A stretch of DNA of 64,000 nt. Source: Nocardia rhamnosiphila NBRC 108938. Its GTDB lineage: Bacteria > Actinomycetota > Actinomycetes > Mycobacteriales > Mycobacteriaceae. Below, piece after piece: positions 8,902 through 17,444 of this stretch; positions within the stretch are counted from its first letter, which is position 1, and each line of letters starts with the position of its first letter. A model generated the notes under the pieces. The model was not told the origin of the DNA. It was given only the letters and a program-made list of their open reading frames with translations, and searched no databases. Where the stretch lies: NCBI RefSeq assembly GCF_000720425.1, contig NZ_JOAJ01000007.1, positions 186,001-250,000 on the forward strand. The letters are read 5' to 3'. The position numbers were made by a program, and so were the translations under genes.

Positions 8902-10568
8902 CGACCACGGCAACACATCCCGGCACGCCCGACGCGGCTCCGGTCGGCCCGCCACCGACCACGTGGCGTCACGCGCTGGCCGGTACCGGCGCCCTGGTGC
9001 GGCTCGATCTGCGACGGGACCGGATCAAGCTCCCCGCGTGGGTCCTCGGTATCGCCCTGATGAGCGTCTATTACGCCTCGGCGCTGCAGCAGGTCTACAC
9101 AACTCCTGAAGACCTGCGTGCTGTCAGCCAGTTCAGCGAGGGGGTCGTCGGCGCGCTGATCTCGGGCCCCGGCTACGGCTTGACCGATCCCACCATCGAA
9201 TCGGTGATCGTCGCCGTCTACGGCCTGTACTACCTGCTGCTGGCCGCGCTGATGAATATCCTGCTGATCTCCCGGCATACTCGCGTCGAGGAACAGACCG
9301 GACGTGCCGAACTCGTCCGTGCCAATGCAGTCGGGCGCCATGCCCAGCTCACTGCCGCACTCGTCATCGCGGTCATCGCGAACCTCGCAGTGACACTGCT
9401 GGTCGCCGGTTCGTACGCCACGGCCGGACTCGACACCTCCGATGCGCTGCTGTTCGGCGCCAGTGTCGGTGCGGCGGGGCTGGTCTTCGCCGCGATCACC
9501 GCGGTCGCCGTCCAGGTCACCGAATACTCCCGGGCCGCATCCGGACTCGCGGGCCTGGCGCTGGGCATCGCCTACGTCATCCGCGCCGCCGGTGATGCCA
9601 TCCGGGAAGGCGGCAGCGCGTTGTCGTGGCTGTCGCCGCTGGCCTGGTCGCAGCAGACCCGCGCCTACGCCGACGGCCGCTGGTGGCCGTTGCTGCTTTC
9701 GGTGGCGCTGGTTCTGGTGGTCGCCGCGGTGGCCTACTTCCTGTCTTCGCGCCGCGACCTCGGTGCCGGGCTGGTACCGCCACGTCCCGGTCACCGGGAG
9801 GCGCCGGCCTGGCTGGCCACGCCGGTGGCGTTGGCCGCACGCCTGCAACGAGCCGGGCTCATCGGCTGGGCCTGCGCACTGATCGCGAGCGGAGCGCTCT
9901 ACGGCGGGATCGGCAATACGATCGTCGATTCCTTCGATGACCTGCCCGACCAGGTCGTGGACGTCATGGGCGGCGACGCGAGCCGCATGCTCGACGGCTA
10001 CCTCGGCACCATGGCCTTCTTCGACGCCCTGCTGGTCACCGTTTTCGCGATCCTCGCCGTGCAATCCCTGCGCACCGAGGAAACCACCGGCCGCACCGAA
10101 CCGGTACTCGCCACCGCGACCGGCCGGATCGGCTGGTTCACCGGATATATCGGTGTCGCTGCCCTGGGTGCGCTGGCCCTGCTCGCCACGACGGGCCTGG
10201 CCTTCGGGATCGCGCTGGCGCTGTCGGTCGGCGACGCCGGCTACGTCGTCGACGGTGTTGTGTCCCACCTCGTGTTCGCGCCCGCGGTGCTGCTGATCCT
10301 CGCGATCGCCGCCCTGCTCTACGGTGTCCTCCCGCAAGCGATCGGCGCGACATGGGCGCTGTTCGGGTTCGCCCTGATCCTCGGGTTCTTCGGCCCGATC
10401 ATGAACCTGCCACAGTGGATCCATGATCTGTCCCCGTTCCAGCACATCGCCCGCATCCCGATGGAAGAGCTCCGCTGGCCGGCGTTGATCGTGCTCACCG
10501 CGATCACGGCTGCTGCGTCGATCGTCGGCGCGTACCGCTTCCGGGAGCGCGACCTGGATACCGATTGA
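8898..10568 (+). CDS. Large ABC-2 exporter permease (polyketide/tetronasin type)
   Basis: This 556-residue permease is twice the normal ABC-2 length and contains two halves, each with about six membrane spans. The first half has [17 protein letters not shown] and the second half has the matching [17 protein letters not shown], so the gene is an internal duplication. That layout is typical of the polyketide-antibiotic exporter permeases of actinobacteria. The start ATG at 8898 overlaps the ATPase stop. Expected role: export of a hydrophobic natural product, or self-resistance. Confidence 0.9.
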   Translation: MTTTATHPGTPDAAPVGPPPTTWRHALAGTGALVRLDLRRDRIKLPAWVLGIALMSVYYASALQQVYTTPEDLRAVSQFSEGVVGALISGPGYGLTDPTIESVIVAVYGLYYLLLAALMNILLISRHTRVEEQTGRAELVRANAVGRHAQLTAALVIAVIANLAVTLLVAGSYATAGLDTSDALLFGASVGAAGLVFAAITAVAVQVTEYSRAASGLAGLALGIAYVIRAAGDAIREGGSALSWLSPLAWSQQTRAYADGRWWPLLLSVALVLVVAAVAYFLSSRRDLGAGLVPPRPGHREAPAWLATPVALAARLQRAGLIGWACALIASGALYGGIGNTIVDSFDDLPDQVVDVMGGDASRMLDGYLGTMAFFDALLVTVFAILAVQSLRTEETTGRTEPVLATATGRIGWFTGYIGVAALGALALLATTGLAFGIALALSVGDAGYVVDGVVSHLVFAPAVLLILAIAALLYGVLPQAIGATWALFGFALILGFFGPIMNLPQWIHDLSPFQHIARIPMEELRWPALIVLTAITAAASIVGAYRFRERDLDTD

Positions 10569-10945
10569 TTCGTGAACGCACGCGGCGGCCTGCCACCGCG
10601 AAACACTCACCGCGCGACCTCGGACCGATACCAGCGCGGCCGAACATAGAGGGAAGTAGTTGACCGAACGCTCAACGCCGCTTCCGAACATGATCGCCTT
10701 CATCGCCCTATCGGTCGCGGGTGTGGAAGTCGCGCGAACCACGAAGGATGTGTTCGTGATGGCTGTCGTTCTGGTGGCATTGGCTGTGCTCGGCGCGGCA
10801 ATGATCCGCCAGTTCCGGGAACGGCTGTCGTCAGGCTCTCGCGGCGACCGAACGCGCCGCTCGTTCGGAGGTCGAACTCGCCGCCCCCCGAACGAAGCGG
10901 CGATCGGCCGACAGCAACTGGTCGAGCGAGAACCCGGGGAGACCC
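10569..10945. other. Mostly empty stretch with a doubtful short membrane ORF
   Basis: The frame opening at TTG 10660 or ATG 10690 encodes a plausible hydrophobic segment (about residues VFVMAVVLVALAVLGAAM) but then runs into low-complexity basic sequence and continues through unrelated DNA. It may be the start of a broken membrane gene. No other feature is seen. Confidence 0.3.
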
Positions 10946-11167
10946 ATGAAGGCTTTCATCGTGAGCCTGATTTTCGGTGCCGGCGCTCTCTTCTGCACCT
11001 ACCTGGCGTCTTTGGGCTTCCGCGGCCTGGCGACGAGTACGAGCAGGATCCGCCGCACTGCCTGGTCCGGATTCCTGCCCCACCCCGACCGCTCGTTCAG
11101 GATCTTTCCCGGAACCTGTCGTACAGGCCCCGCAGCAGCATTACCGGAAACAGAACAGCACAGATGA
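10946..11167 (+). pseudogene. Truncated small membrane protein
   Basis: The first 31 codons (MKAFIVSLIFGAG, then LGFRGLATS) encode one membrane segment whose end resembles the broken protein at 1339-1672 (KGFRGVATS). After that the similarity stops and the frame enters sequence that overlaps the 3' end of the opposing gene at 11097. It appears to be a gene cut off by a rearrangement. GAACCCGGGGAGA is a fair ribosome binding site. Confidence 0.45.
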
Positions 11168-11648
11168 TCGGGATCCCGCCGACGAGCAACAGGAATGCTC
11201 CCATGAACAAGCCGACAAGCAACGCCGACCCCCACCCGGCGCCAGCATAGGCCTGATCCCGGTCCGTCCCATCGAGCCAGTTCGACGGATCGGCCCGTAC
11301 CAGCCTGGCCGGGAGCACACGTCCCTTCTCGCAAGGCCCCTCTGCGTGCACACGGATATCACGGAGAACCCGAGATTCCCCCTCCGGCATGAAATCACCG
11401 AAGCAGTAGGTAGTTCGGTGTCCACCACCCCGCCCACCCCCTTCGAAGACGCGCTCCGAGCGAGTGACCGTGGTGGTGCCACGCTCCCCGGCCCAGTCGA
11501 GACCGGCGGCCACCACCACGGCACTCCGGACCGGGATATCGGCGATGAGATGCCCGAAGAACCAAGCAACGGGCAGGCACAACAACCACATCACAAGCAG
11601 GGCACCACATCGCGATGCCCTCGGAAATACTTTCGGCGGTCCACCCAC
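11097..11648 (-). CDS. Two-span membrane protein of unknown function
   Basis: This 183-residue protein has a hydrophobic segment near residues 13-35, an extracytoplasmic middle of about 90 residues containing Cys near residues 81 and 111, and one long or two close hydrophobic segments near residues 139-173, ending in a basic tail. The layout resembles DUF3592-like actinobacterial membrane proteins, but I cannot assign the family. Its 3' end overlaps the truncated ORF at 10946 on the other strand. Confidence 0.65.
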   Translation of the reverse strand: MGGPPKVFPRASRCGALLVMWLLCLPVAWFFGHLIADIPVRSAVVVAAGLDWAGERGTTTVTRSERVFEGGGRGGGHRTTYCFGDFMPEGESRVLRDIRVHAEGPCEKGRVLPARLVRADPSNWLDGTDRDQAYAGAGWGSALLVGLFMGAFLLLVGGIPIICAVLFPVMLLRGLYDRFRERS

Positions 11649-11756
11649 CTATTGTCGGCCACCGAGAAAAACCGGCATGACATCCGATTACGCGTACACA
11701 ACGATCGGCATCACGAACTTCGATCGAACCCACGTCCGGCCTTCGGTACAGCCCAG

Positions 11757-11804
11757 AACCGAGTTCACCCCGGTGCGAGTGCCGCACCAGGGGTGAACTC
11801 GGTT
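11757..11804 (-). terminator. Long hairpin downstream of the symporter gene
   Basis: Perfect 15-base arms (11757-11771 and 11790-11804) enclose a further 6-base stem (772-777 with 783-788 in the same thousand). The hairpin lies 14 bases past the stop of the minus-strand gene that ends at 11818. There is no T-run, but the position fits a terminator of that gene. Confidence 0.65.
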
Positions 11805-11817
11805 CCCGCTCATCACG

Positions 11818-13266
11818 TCACGGTGCGGCTGGTGCCGGTTCCTCCGCCGCGGCGGCGACGGGGCGCCGGCCGAAGTACAGCAGCCCGGCGGCCAGCGCGC
11901 CGACGAACAGTGCGAGCATGCCCGCGAGCAGCCAGCCGACTCCGAAGTTGGCGATGATCGGGATCGCACCCGCGGTGACGAGACCGCCACCGAAGAACGG
12001 TTCCATGATCAGCTGCTTGTACCCGAACGCCTGATACGCGGGGGTTTTCAGGTCGGGGTCGACCACCCGCAGCAGGATCAGGCCGGTCGAGGTCACGCCC
12101 ATGGCCTGCCCGACATCGGCGATACCGCGTTCGAACCAGAAGTCCGGCAGCATGCGCCGGGCCAGGAAGATGAACGCACCCGCTGTCCAGACCAGGCCGG
12201 TGATCGACAGCAGGATGAACGGGCCCATATTCGCCGCGATCGCCGTGAGCGACAGCGTGCCCAGGGCGGCGATGACCAGCACGTCGAGGCTGAAACCCTG
12301 CAGGCGTTCGATCATCTGCACATCGACGATCTCCTCACGATCGAACGCCTGGATCAGCCCCTGCACGATGATCCCGCCGATCATGGCGATCGGGAACAAC
12401 GGCACATGCGCGAACAATTCGAAGCTGTCGGCCCACAACTTGTACTCCACCCACTGGATCCCCTCCAGCATCAGCCACCCGATCAGCACCGCTACCGCGA
12501 GCAACCCGAAGTGCAGGGTCAGCGGCTCGATCGAGGACGGGTTCACTGTCAAGGTCCCCGCGGAACGACGGCGCTCCTTTTCCACCAGGCCCGCGCGCTC
12601 GGCCACCGAAGGCTGTGCGTCCGAACGCAGTTCGGTGGTCTTACCGGTGCGCACACCCCAGTTGATCAACGCGATCCCGCAGATGATGCCGGACAGCACA
12701 CCCACCGTGGCCAGACCCAATGCCAGGTCCTGGCCTTCGGGGAAGCCGAATTCCTCGAACGTGCCCGCCATGCCCGCGGCGGTGCCGTGCCCGCCCTCGA
12801 AACCGATCTCGATCAGCGTGCCCGCCATCGCCGGCAGACCGAACACCGGACCGAGCACCAGGATCGCCAGGAGCAGGCCGAACACGTACTGACCACTGGC
12901 CACCGTCATACCGAAGGTGATCTGTGGACCGGCCACCCGGAAAGCCTGCCGCGGAGAAGGCAGCTTGTGCCCCATCAACAGGCCCGCGAACACGAGCGAG
13001 ATCAACAGTCCCGGCAGAGTTTTCCACACCTCGATGATCTCCGGCGTCAGCAGACCGGAGTCGGTGAAACTGTCGTTGCCGAACAGGGACGCGATGCGCC
13101 CGAACACATCCGGCCCGATCAACAGCGCGAGCGCACCGCCGATGATCGAACTGGGTATGAACAGTTTCTGCGCAAGCTTCCACTTCACTCGAATGATCTT
13201 CGCGATCAACATCAGCACGCCCAGCATCAGCAAGGCGAAGCCGATTACTTCTGGTGACATACTCAC
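11818..13266 (-). CDS. GltS-type sodium/glutamate symporter family protein
   Basis: This 482-residue protein has about ten or eleven membrane spans. It shows the family's pore-loop motif EGGHGTAAGM near residue 159 and a matching second-half motif around ADVGQAMGVTSTGLIL, consistent with inverted repeats. The family imports glutamate with sodium; the exact substrate here is not certain because the protein is longer than E. coli GltS. GTG at 13266 or ATG at 13260 can be the start, both behind GGGAG. It stands alone on its strand. Confidence 0.85.
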   Translation of the reverse strand: MSMSPEVIGFALLMLGVLMLIAKIIRVKWKLAQKLFIPSSIIGGALALLIGPDVFGRIASLFGNDSFTDSGLLTPEIIEVWKTLPGLLISLVFAGLLMGHKLPSPRQAFRVAGPQITFGMTVASGQYVFGLLLAILVLGPVFGLPAMAGTLIEIGFEGGHGTAAGMAGTFEEFGFPEGQDLALGLATVGVLSGIICGIALINWGVRTGKTTELRSDAQPSVAERAGLVEKERRRSAGTLTVNPSSIEPLTLHFGLLAVAVLIGWLMLEGIQWVEYKLWADSFELFAHVPLFPIAMIGGIIVQGLIQAFDREEIVDVQMIERLQGFSLDVLVIAALGTLSLTAIAANMGPFILLSITGLVWTAGAFIFLARRMLPDFWFERGIADVGQAMGVTSTGLILLRVVDPDLKTPAYQAFGYKQLIMEPFFGGGLVTAGAIPIIANFGVGWLLAGMLALFVGALAAGLLYFGRRPVAAAAEEPAPAAP

Positions 13267-13677
13267 CTACTCCCGTCGTAGCGGTATCACAGACACCCGG
13301 CGACAACCGGTAGTGAATGCGACAAACACCCCAAAAATATGCCGTTAGATGACGGTACGATAGACGATGGTCCATCGATTCGTAAATTGTTCTCCCTCAC
13401 GGGAATAGGCGGACGGTTCCGCAGCAACAACAGGTTCGAGTGGCAGCCGGAGTTGCAGTGGGGCGCCTTTTCCGGCACCTTTACCGATGGTGCGCCGGGA
13501 AGTCTGGTCGGCAGCCCGGCCCGAAGCGGGTCGGGTCTACTCGACCACGGGAGCACTCTTGCAGGGCGGCAATACCTTTCAGAACCCGGTTCCACCCGGC
13601 ACGAATCGACACCACCTCGGCCGTTCGCGCTTCGAAGAGCCCGTCGGCGAACCAGCTCTCAATAGAACTTCGGCCCG
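13267..13677. other. Intergenic stretch with no supported gene
   Basis: The first 120 bases are AT-richer than the surroundings and probably hold the promoter of the symporter gene. The remaining frames look non-coding. A 19-base stretch near 13495 is also found near 4187, with weak similarity around it; I see no function for it. Confidence 0.5.
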
Positions 13678-14574
13678 ATGGCCGATGAATTCGCATGCTG
13701 CGGTTCCAACCCCGGTGGAGATCCGTACATGACCTGCGCGACCGCGATGATGACTGCCGGTGCGGGCACAGCGGCGATCAGCGGTATCGCTGCGCTCGTC
13801 ATCGCCATCGACAATTCCGCGCCCAGCGACCGCAGAGTCGCCATGACGTTGTGGGCCATGGTCACCGCAATCGCAGTGGCGACCCTCCTGGGCATCATGG
13901 CCGGGGTTCTCGGCCCGGCGACCATGGATCGATTACCGATATGCGCCCTGCTCGCGTTCGGCGCCGTGGGGGCCGGCGTCTGCGGTGGACTGATATTCGT
14001 CGCTCGCACTGTCGTCGACACCCGCCGACCCGCACCGCTACTGCCGTCGACCGCCCTCCTGGCCGACGACATTCGACCCGAGGCTCACAGCATCGACACA
14101 CCCGACCATCCGCACCCCGGGCCCGGATGGTCGGCGTTGTCATTGCACCTGCGCTACGAGCTGGAAGTCCACACACCCGAGGAGCCGAACCCGACGACGG
14201 GAAGACCGAAACATCCACCGAGCCCGACGAGCCGGTGGCGAGCGAACAGCACCGGCGAGGTCGACATACCGGGTGAGCAGGCATGGGTACCCGCTCCCGG
14301 TGTGGCCATCGACGGTACCGCCGTCCAGGCGAGCTGGACTCGAATGTGGATTCAGCTCCTTCCCGGCATCCACCGGATCTATGCAACGGTGGGCGCACCC
14401 CGGACCGAGATCGGAGATTCGACGCGAGCCGATCCGACCACCGCCTCTCGCCGGGACACCGTGATCCTCCGCGAAGGCGAAACCCACGACCTCGAGTACG
14501 TAGCTCACATTCGGGTGGTGGTAGCCGGGCCGGAGGGTCAAGGATTGCCCTCCTACCGTGTGGAATTCGGATAA
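13678..14574 (+). CDS. Hypothetical membrane-anchored protein
   Basis: This 298-residue protein has about three hydrophobic segments in residues 18-112 (around MMTAGAGTAAISGIAALVIA, MTLWAMVTAIAVATLLGIMA and LLAFGAVGAGVCGGLIFV), then a Pro-rich linker and a C-terminal soluble domain of about 120 residues beginning near the GPGWSAL phrase. The Cys pair CC at residues 7-8 is unusual. The family is not recognised. It is a single gene with no clear partner. Confidence 0.6.
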   Translation: MADEFACCGSNPGGDPYMTCATAMMTAGAGTAAISGIAALVIAIDNSAPSDRRVAMTLWAMVTAIAVATLLGIMAGVLGPATMDRLPICALLAFGAVGAGVCGGLIFVARTVVDTRRPAPLLPSTALLADDIRPEAHSIDTPDHPHPGPGWSALSLHLRYELEVHTPEEPNPTTGRPKHPPSPTSRWRANSTGEVDIPGEQAWVPAPGVAIDGTAVQASWTRMWIQLLPGIHRIYATVGAPRTEIGDSTRADPTTASRRDTVILREGETHDLEYVAHIRVVVAGPEGQGLPSYRVEFG

Positions 14575-14644
14575 CCGGGCACCTCCGAACCCGAGAGAAC
14601 ATCGCTACCGCGCCGGCCGTGGAGCCCCGAGTCCCGGATAGGAC

Positions 14645-15196
14645 CTACTCCCGCGTGAGGCGGAGCCGGACCATCGGCAGGCCGGTGCCGCGTTCGTCGA
14701 TCGGTGTACCGAGCGTGTTCTCAATCGCCGGTTTCATGGTTGCCCACGCACGGGGGTGCCTGGCCGCGTAATCGTGTAACGAGGCAGCGACCTCGTCCGG
14801 GCCGAGCACGCTCGCGCGCGCCTCGGCGGGCCCTCGACCGCCGAGCCAGACCCGGACCCGCGGATCGGCTCGCACGTTACGGAACCACTGCGCCCGGGTA
14901 CCGAAACCCGAGACCACCACATACGAATCCGCATCGGGGCGATCGACGACCTCCAGGACCACATAGCGGCGAGCACCGGTCTTTCGCCCGATGTGTTCGA
15001 GCATCAGCGTTCGTGTCCCGAGCAGGAAACCGAGCCGTGCCCGATACAGCCGCACAGGTGCTCGCATCAAGCGGCGGGAGCGTAGCGCCCGAGACGCGAT
15101 GCCGACGAGAGCGCCGGCGGCCGGAGCGGGAAGAGCGGAAGAATGATTCATGAGTACCTCGATCCTGTACGGCTGCGGTTGCTTGAAATCGGTCAT
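14645..15196 (-). CDS. Deazaflavin-dependent nitroreductase (Ddn family)
   Basis: This 183-residue protein has the split-barrel F420-binding pattern of Ddn-like oxidoreductases: RKTGARRYVVLEVVDR, then YVVVSGFGTRAQWFRNVRADPRV, then GPDEVAASLHDYAARHPRAW. It should reduce substrates with F420H2. The start ATG at 15196 overlaps the TetR stop (ATGA), so it is translated with that regulator; an ATG at 15151 would lose the coupling. The regulator is its likely controller. Confidence 0.88.
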   Translation of the reverse strand: MTDFKQPQPYRIEVLMNHSSALPAPAAGALVGIASRALRSRRLMRAPVRLYRARLGFLLGTRTLMLEHIGRKTGARRYVVLEVVDRPDADSYVVVSGFGTRAQWFRNVRADPRVRVWLGGRGPAEARASVLGPDEVAASLHDYAARHPRAWATMKPAIENTLGTPIDERGTGLPMVRLRLTRE

Positions 15197-15825
15197 TGAT
15201 TTCGTTCGACGGCGCCCCCTCTCAACCCCGAGCGGTAGATAGACAACACTTCGGCACCCCACCGCCGCATACCATCCTCGGACCCGAGATCGATCCCGAG
15301 AACGGCGCCGAGGTGAGGACGCAAGGTCAAGACCGCGAGGTCGTTCACGAGCAGGAACGCGGCACGGATATCCGGATCGGTACCGGCATCGGCGAAGCCT
15401 CGCTCGACCATCCCGGCCAGCACTTCCCGACTGACCGCGTACAAACGTCGGAACAAAGCAGACCCGGCGGGCTCCCCGGCCAGCAGCATGCGCCCGAGGT
15501 ACGCGGGAACCGGAGAATCGGCGGGCAGCCGCGCGATCACCTGCGCCGCCAGGCCCGAATCCGCGCCGGGCGCCCACGGGCCGGACGCGTCGGCCAACAC
15601 CGTCTGCTGTAACAACGACTCGAACACCGCGGCGACATACTCGTCCACCGCCTCGCGCAGCCCGGCCTTGGCACCGTAATGCCGCATCACCAACGCCGGG
15701 GAAACCCCCGCAGCCGCCGCCACGGCGCGAACCGTCACGGCGTCGGGTCCACGCTCGGCGAACAGCCGCAAAGCCTCGTCTCTGATCCTGGCCCTCGCTG
15801 TACGATCATCCACATGTGAACGCAT
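15193..15825 (-). CDS. TetR-family regulator
   Basis: This protein of about 210 residues has an N-terminal TetR helix-turn-helix (ARIRDEALRLFAERG, then VTVRAVAAAAGVSPALVMRHYG). The C-terminal ligand domain is ordinary. The ATG at 15825 is chosen; ATG at 15843 is possible. Both lie inside palindromes, so binding would block its own transcription or start. It is in an operon with the Ddn-like gene, which suggests sensing of a substrate of that enzyme. Confidence 0.85.
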   Translation of the reverse strand: MRSHVDDRTARARIRDEALRLFAERGPDAVTVRAVAAAAGVSPALVMRHYGAKAGLREAVDEYVAAVFESLLQQTVLADASGPWAPGADSGLAAQVIARLPADSPVPAYLGRMLLAGEPAGSALFRRLYAVSREVLAGMVERGFADAGTDPDIRAAFLLVNDLAVLTLRPHLGAVLGIDLGSEDGMRRWGAEVLSIYRSGLRGGAVERNQ

Positions 15826-15851
15826 GTTCACTATAGTAAACATATGTTTAC
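15816..15851. promoter_or_regulatory. Tandem palindromic operators over the TetR start
   Basis: GTGAAC-GCAT-GTTCAC (15816-15831) has perfect 6-base arms, and GTAAACATATGTTTAC (15836-15851) is a perfect 16-base palindrome. The two share the half-site GTRAAC and their centres are 20 bases apart, about two helical turns. They cover both possible start codons of the regulator, which indicates autorepression. Confidence 0.75.
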
Positions 15852-16274
15852 ATCAGGTCCAGCGCGGGGCCTACCGCACTGCCGGACACGGAGGGTGCAC
15901 GAGGCAGCGACCCGGCCTCGTCAACAATGGCCTCATGCTCGATGTGGCGGCCGGGGCGAAACATCCGGGACGTCCGGACATCGATGACCCGCAAACAGCG
16001 CGCCGACATCCGCTGCAGGAGGGCGAACATCCTCGATGCGTCAGCGCACCTCTTGAACGAGCTACTCACGGGAAGCGTCGGTCCCACCGCCACCGCTGCG
16101 GGCGACACCCGCCAGGCGGTGTGGTTTGACTTCCCATGGTCGGCCCCTCGGCCGTGCCCCTCTGCGAGAAAGTCGGCTCGGCCAGCGGTATCGGCGACCC
16201 GGACGGTGCCGCACGCCGGCACCTCATCAGCCGACGCAGGTGCCGATAGACCCGAATCGCGATACGGCACAGGA
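15852..16274. other. Stretch without a supported gene
   Basis: Open frames exist on both strands but none reads like a protein throughout. One plus-strand frame has a locally plausible piece (MTRKQRADIRCRRANILDA). The stretch may be decayed coding DNA at the edge of the repeat that follows. Confidence 0.4.
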
Positions 16275-16485
16275 CGCGATCAACCGTGGCACGACCGCCG
16301 TCCCTCGACGACGGCGGCAGCTCCATCTCAGCCATGCTGCAACCGGGGCGGTTGGTCAAGACCATTGCTATCGAATCCGCCGGTCCAGTCCCGGGGGACA
16401 CCACGCATACGCAACCGCATCGATTTCGGCAAACAGGATCTAGGACCAAAACGGGGGGTAAACGCGGGGTTGGTCCAAAAGAAAC

Positions 16486-16518
16486 AGGTCAGGCCCGGTA
16501 CTAGACCGGGCCTGACCT
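16486..16518 (-). terminator. Terminator-like hairpin, left repeat copy
   Basis: Perfect 14-base arms (16486-16499 and 16505-16518) surround a 5-base loop. The same hairpin follows the intact tRNA-Ala gene at 37065-37097, where it would end the tRNA transcript. Here it is a copy with no complete tRNA in front of it. Confidence 0.75.
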
Positions 16519-16529
16519 GGGATTTTAGG

Positions 16530-16564
16530 TGGAGCTAAGGGGACTCGAACCCCTGACCCCCACA
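16530..16564 (-). pseudogene. 3' fragment of tRNA-Ala (attachment-site-like)
   Basis: Thirty-five bases are identical to the 3' part of the tRNA-Ala gene at 37108-37180: the 3' acceptor strand, the T arm and the start of the variable region. After base 16564 the sequence diverges, so no tRNA can fold. A tRNA 3' fragment at the far edge of a region that ends in the intact tRNA is the usual mark of site-specific integration, but see the findings for the alternative. Confidence 0.75.
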
Positions 16565-17444
16565 AAGAGGTTCATGAGACTGTTCGGTCTGGCAAGACAT
16601 CGACGTTCGGCACCGACACCCACGATCACCCCGGCGATGGCAACGAGAACAGCCGCATCGTTCCACTGTGAAGGCGGCGAAATATATTCGTCCGCAACGA
16701 ATTACATCGCACATCGAGGTAAGCGCCCCAGGACCGAACTGCACGGCCTCCCCGCCGAACTACCCCCAACGCACTCCACAACAGAGACTCGACCCTCGAT
16801 GACCGGTCGTCAGAACGTCAAGTCAACCGGCGGCAACGCAGCATCCCGGACCGCTCCGCCCGAGAAGCTCCGTTACGTCCGTGCAGACGACCGAGCAGGG
16901 GGAATTCCATTCGACCGGTGACGCCCCTTCGGCTCCACGAGCAGTCCTGCCCCGGTAGGCACCCGACGCCGACGTCATATCGACGATGAAAGCGCGGGGT
17001 TATAGGGGGGCCGACTCGAGTCGGCGCCGCTGGCCCGCTTCGGGCACGCCCTGTCCGACCCGACCCGCACCCGGATCCTGTTGAGCCTGCGGAGCCGCTG
17101 GTGCGCTCAGGCGTGGTCGCGGTCCGGTGCGGATACCGTCGTCGCCATGAGTGCGGCAGGATTCGATGATCTCGAGTCCTTCATCGATCTCCCCTCAGGC
17201 CGCTCAGTGGATGGGTCCCTTCTCGCGTGGGCCCGGGACGAGGTAGCTGGTCTTCGACCACCTACTCCTCACCGCCCACCAGTATTCCTGAAGCTCTCAC
17301 CATCTGGGGCATGCTCGAGTGCCGGACGGAGGAGCTCAGTCCCCTCCTCCGCCTCCGCCACCGCAGTCGTCTCCACTGCCCCCGGCGCCCCGTCCGTGCC
17401 GCTGCTGGCCTTTAGGAGCTGTCCGGTTGACAGCAGGGCGGTTG
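16565..17444. other. Decayed DNA inside the left edge of the island
   Basis: No intact gene is seen in 880 bases. Near 17024 lies a recognisable ArsR fragment (next entry). From ATG 17147 the frame starts MSAAGFDDLESFIDLPSG, faintly like the start of S9-type peptidases, then loses any sense; I would not call it a gene. The stretch looks like a graveyard of gene pieces. Confidence 0.5.
17024..17092 (+). pseudogene. Fragment of an ArsR-type regulator
   Basis: The frame reads APLARFGHALSDPTRTRILL followed by SLR, which is the highly conserved first helix region of ArsR/SmtB regulators. No start codon in context precedes it, and the rest of the winged helix is missing on the right. It is a remnant only. 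Confidence 0.6.

Larger units (their letters stand above)
16275..16564. repeat. Left copy (B) of the island-flanking direct repeat
   Basis: About 290 bases match 36858-37143 in the same orientation, roughly 80 percent by eye in the first part and nearly identical in the hairpin and tRNA part. Order in both copies: a probable coding tail ending SISANR(I/N)-stop, the phrase ACCAAAACGGGGGGTAA, a 14-base-stem hairpin, then tRNA-Ala 3' sequence. Here the match stops inside the tRNA. Confidence 0.85.

Noticed and set aside
8856..10742. A 628-codon open frame opposite the permease gene
   Set aside because: It is Gln/Gly/Asp-rich antisense shadow of the permease, a common effect in high-GC DNA.
4187..13514. 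A 19-base identity near 4187 and 13495 as a mobile repeat
   Set aside because: It is short, extends only weakly, and has no shared context; it may be chance or a tiny gene remnant.
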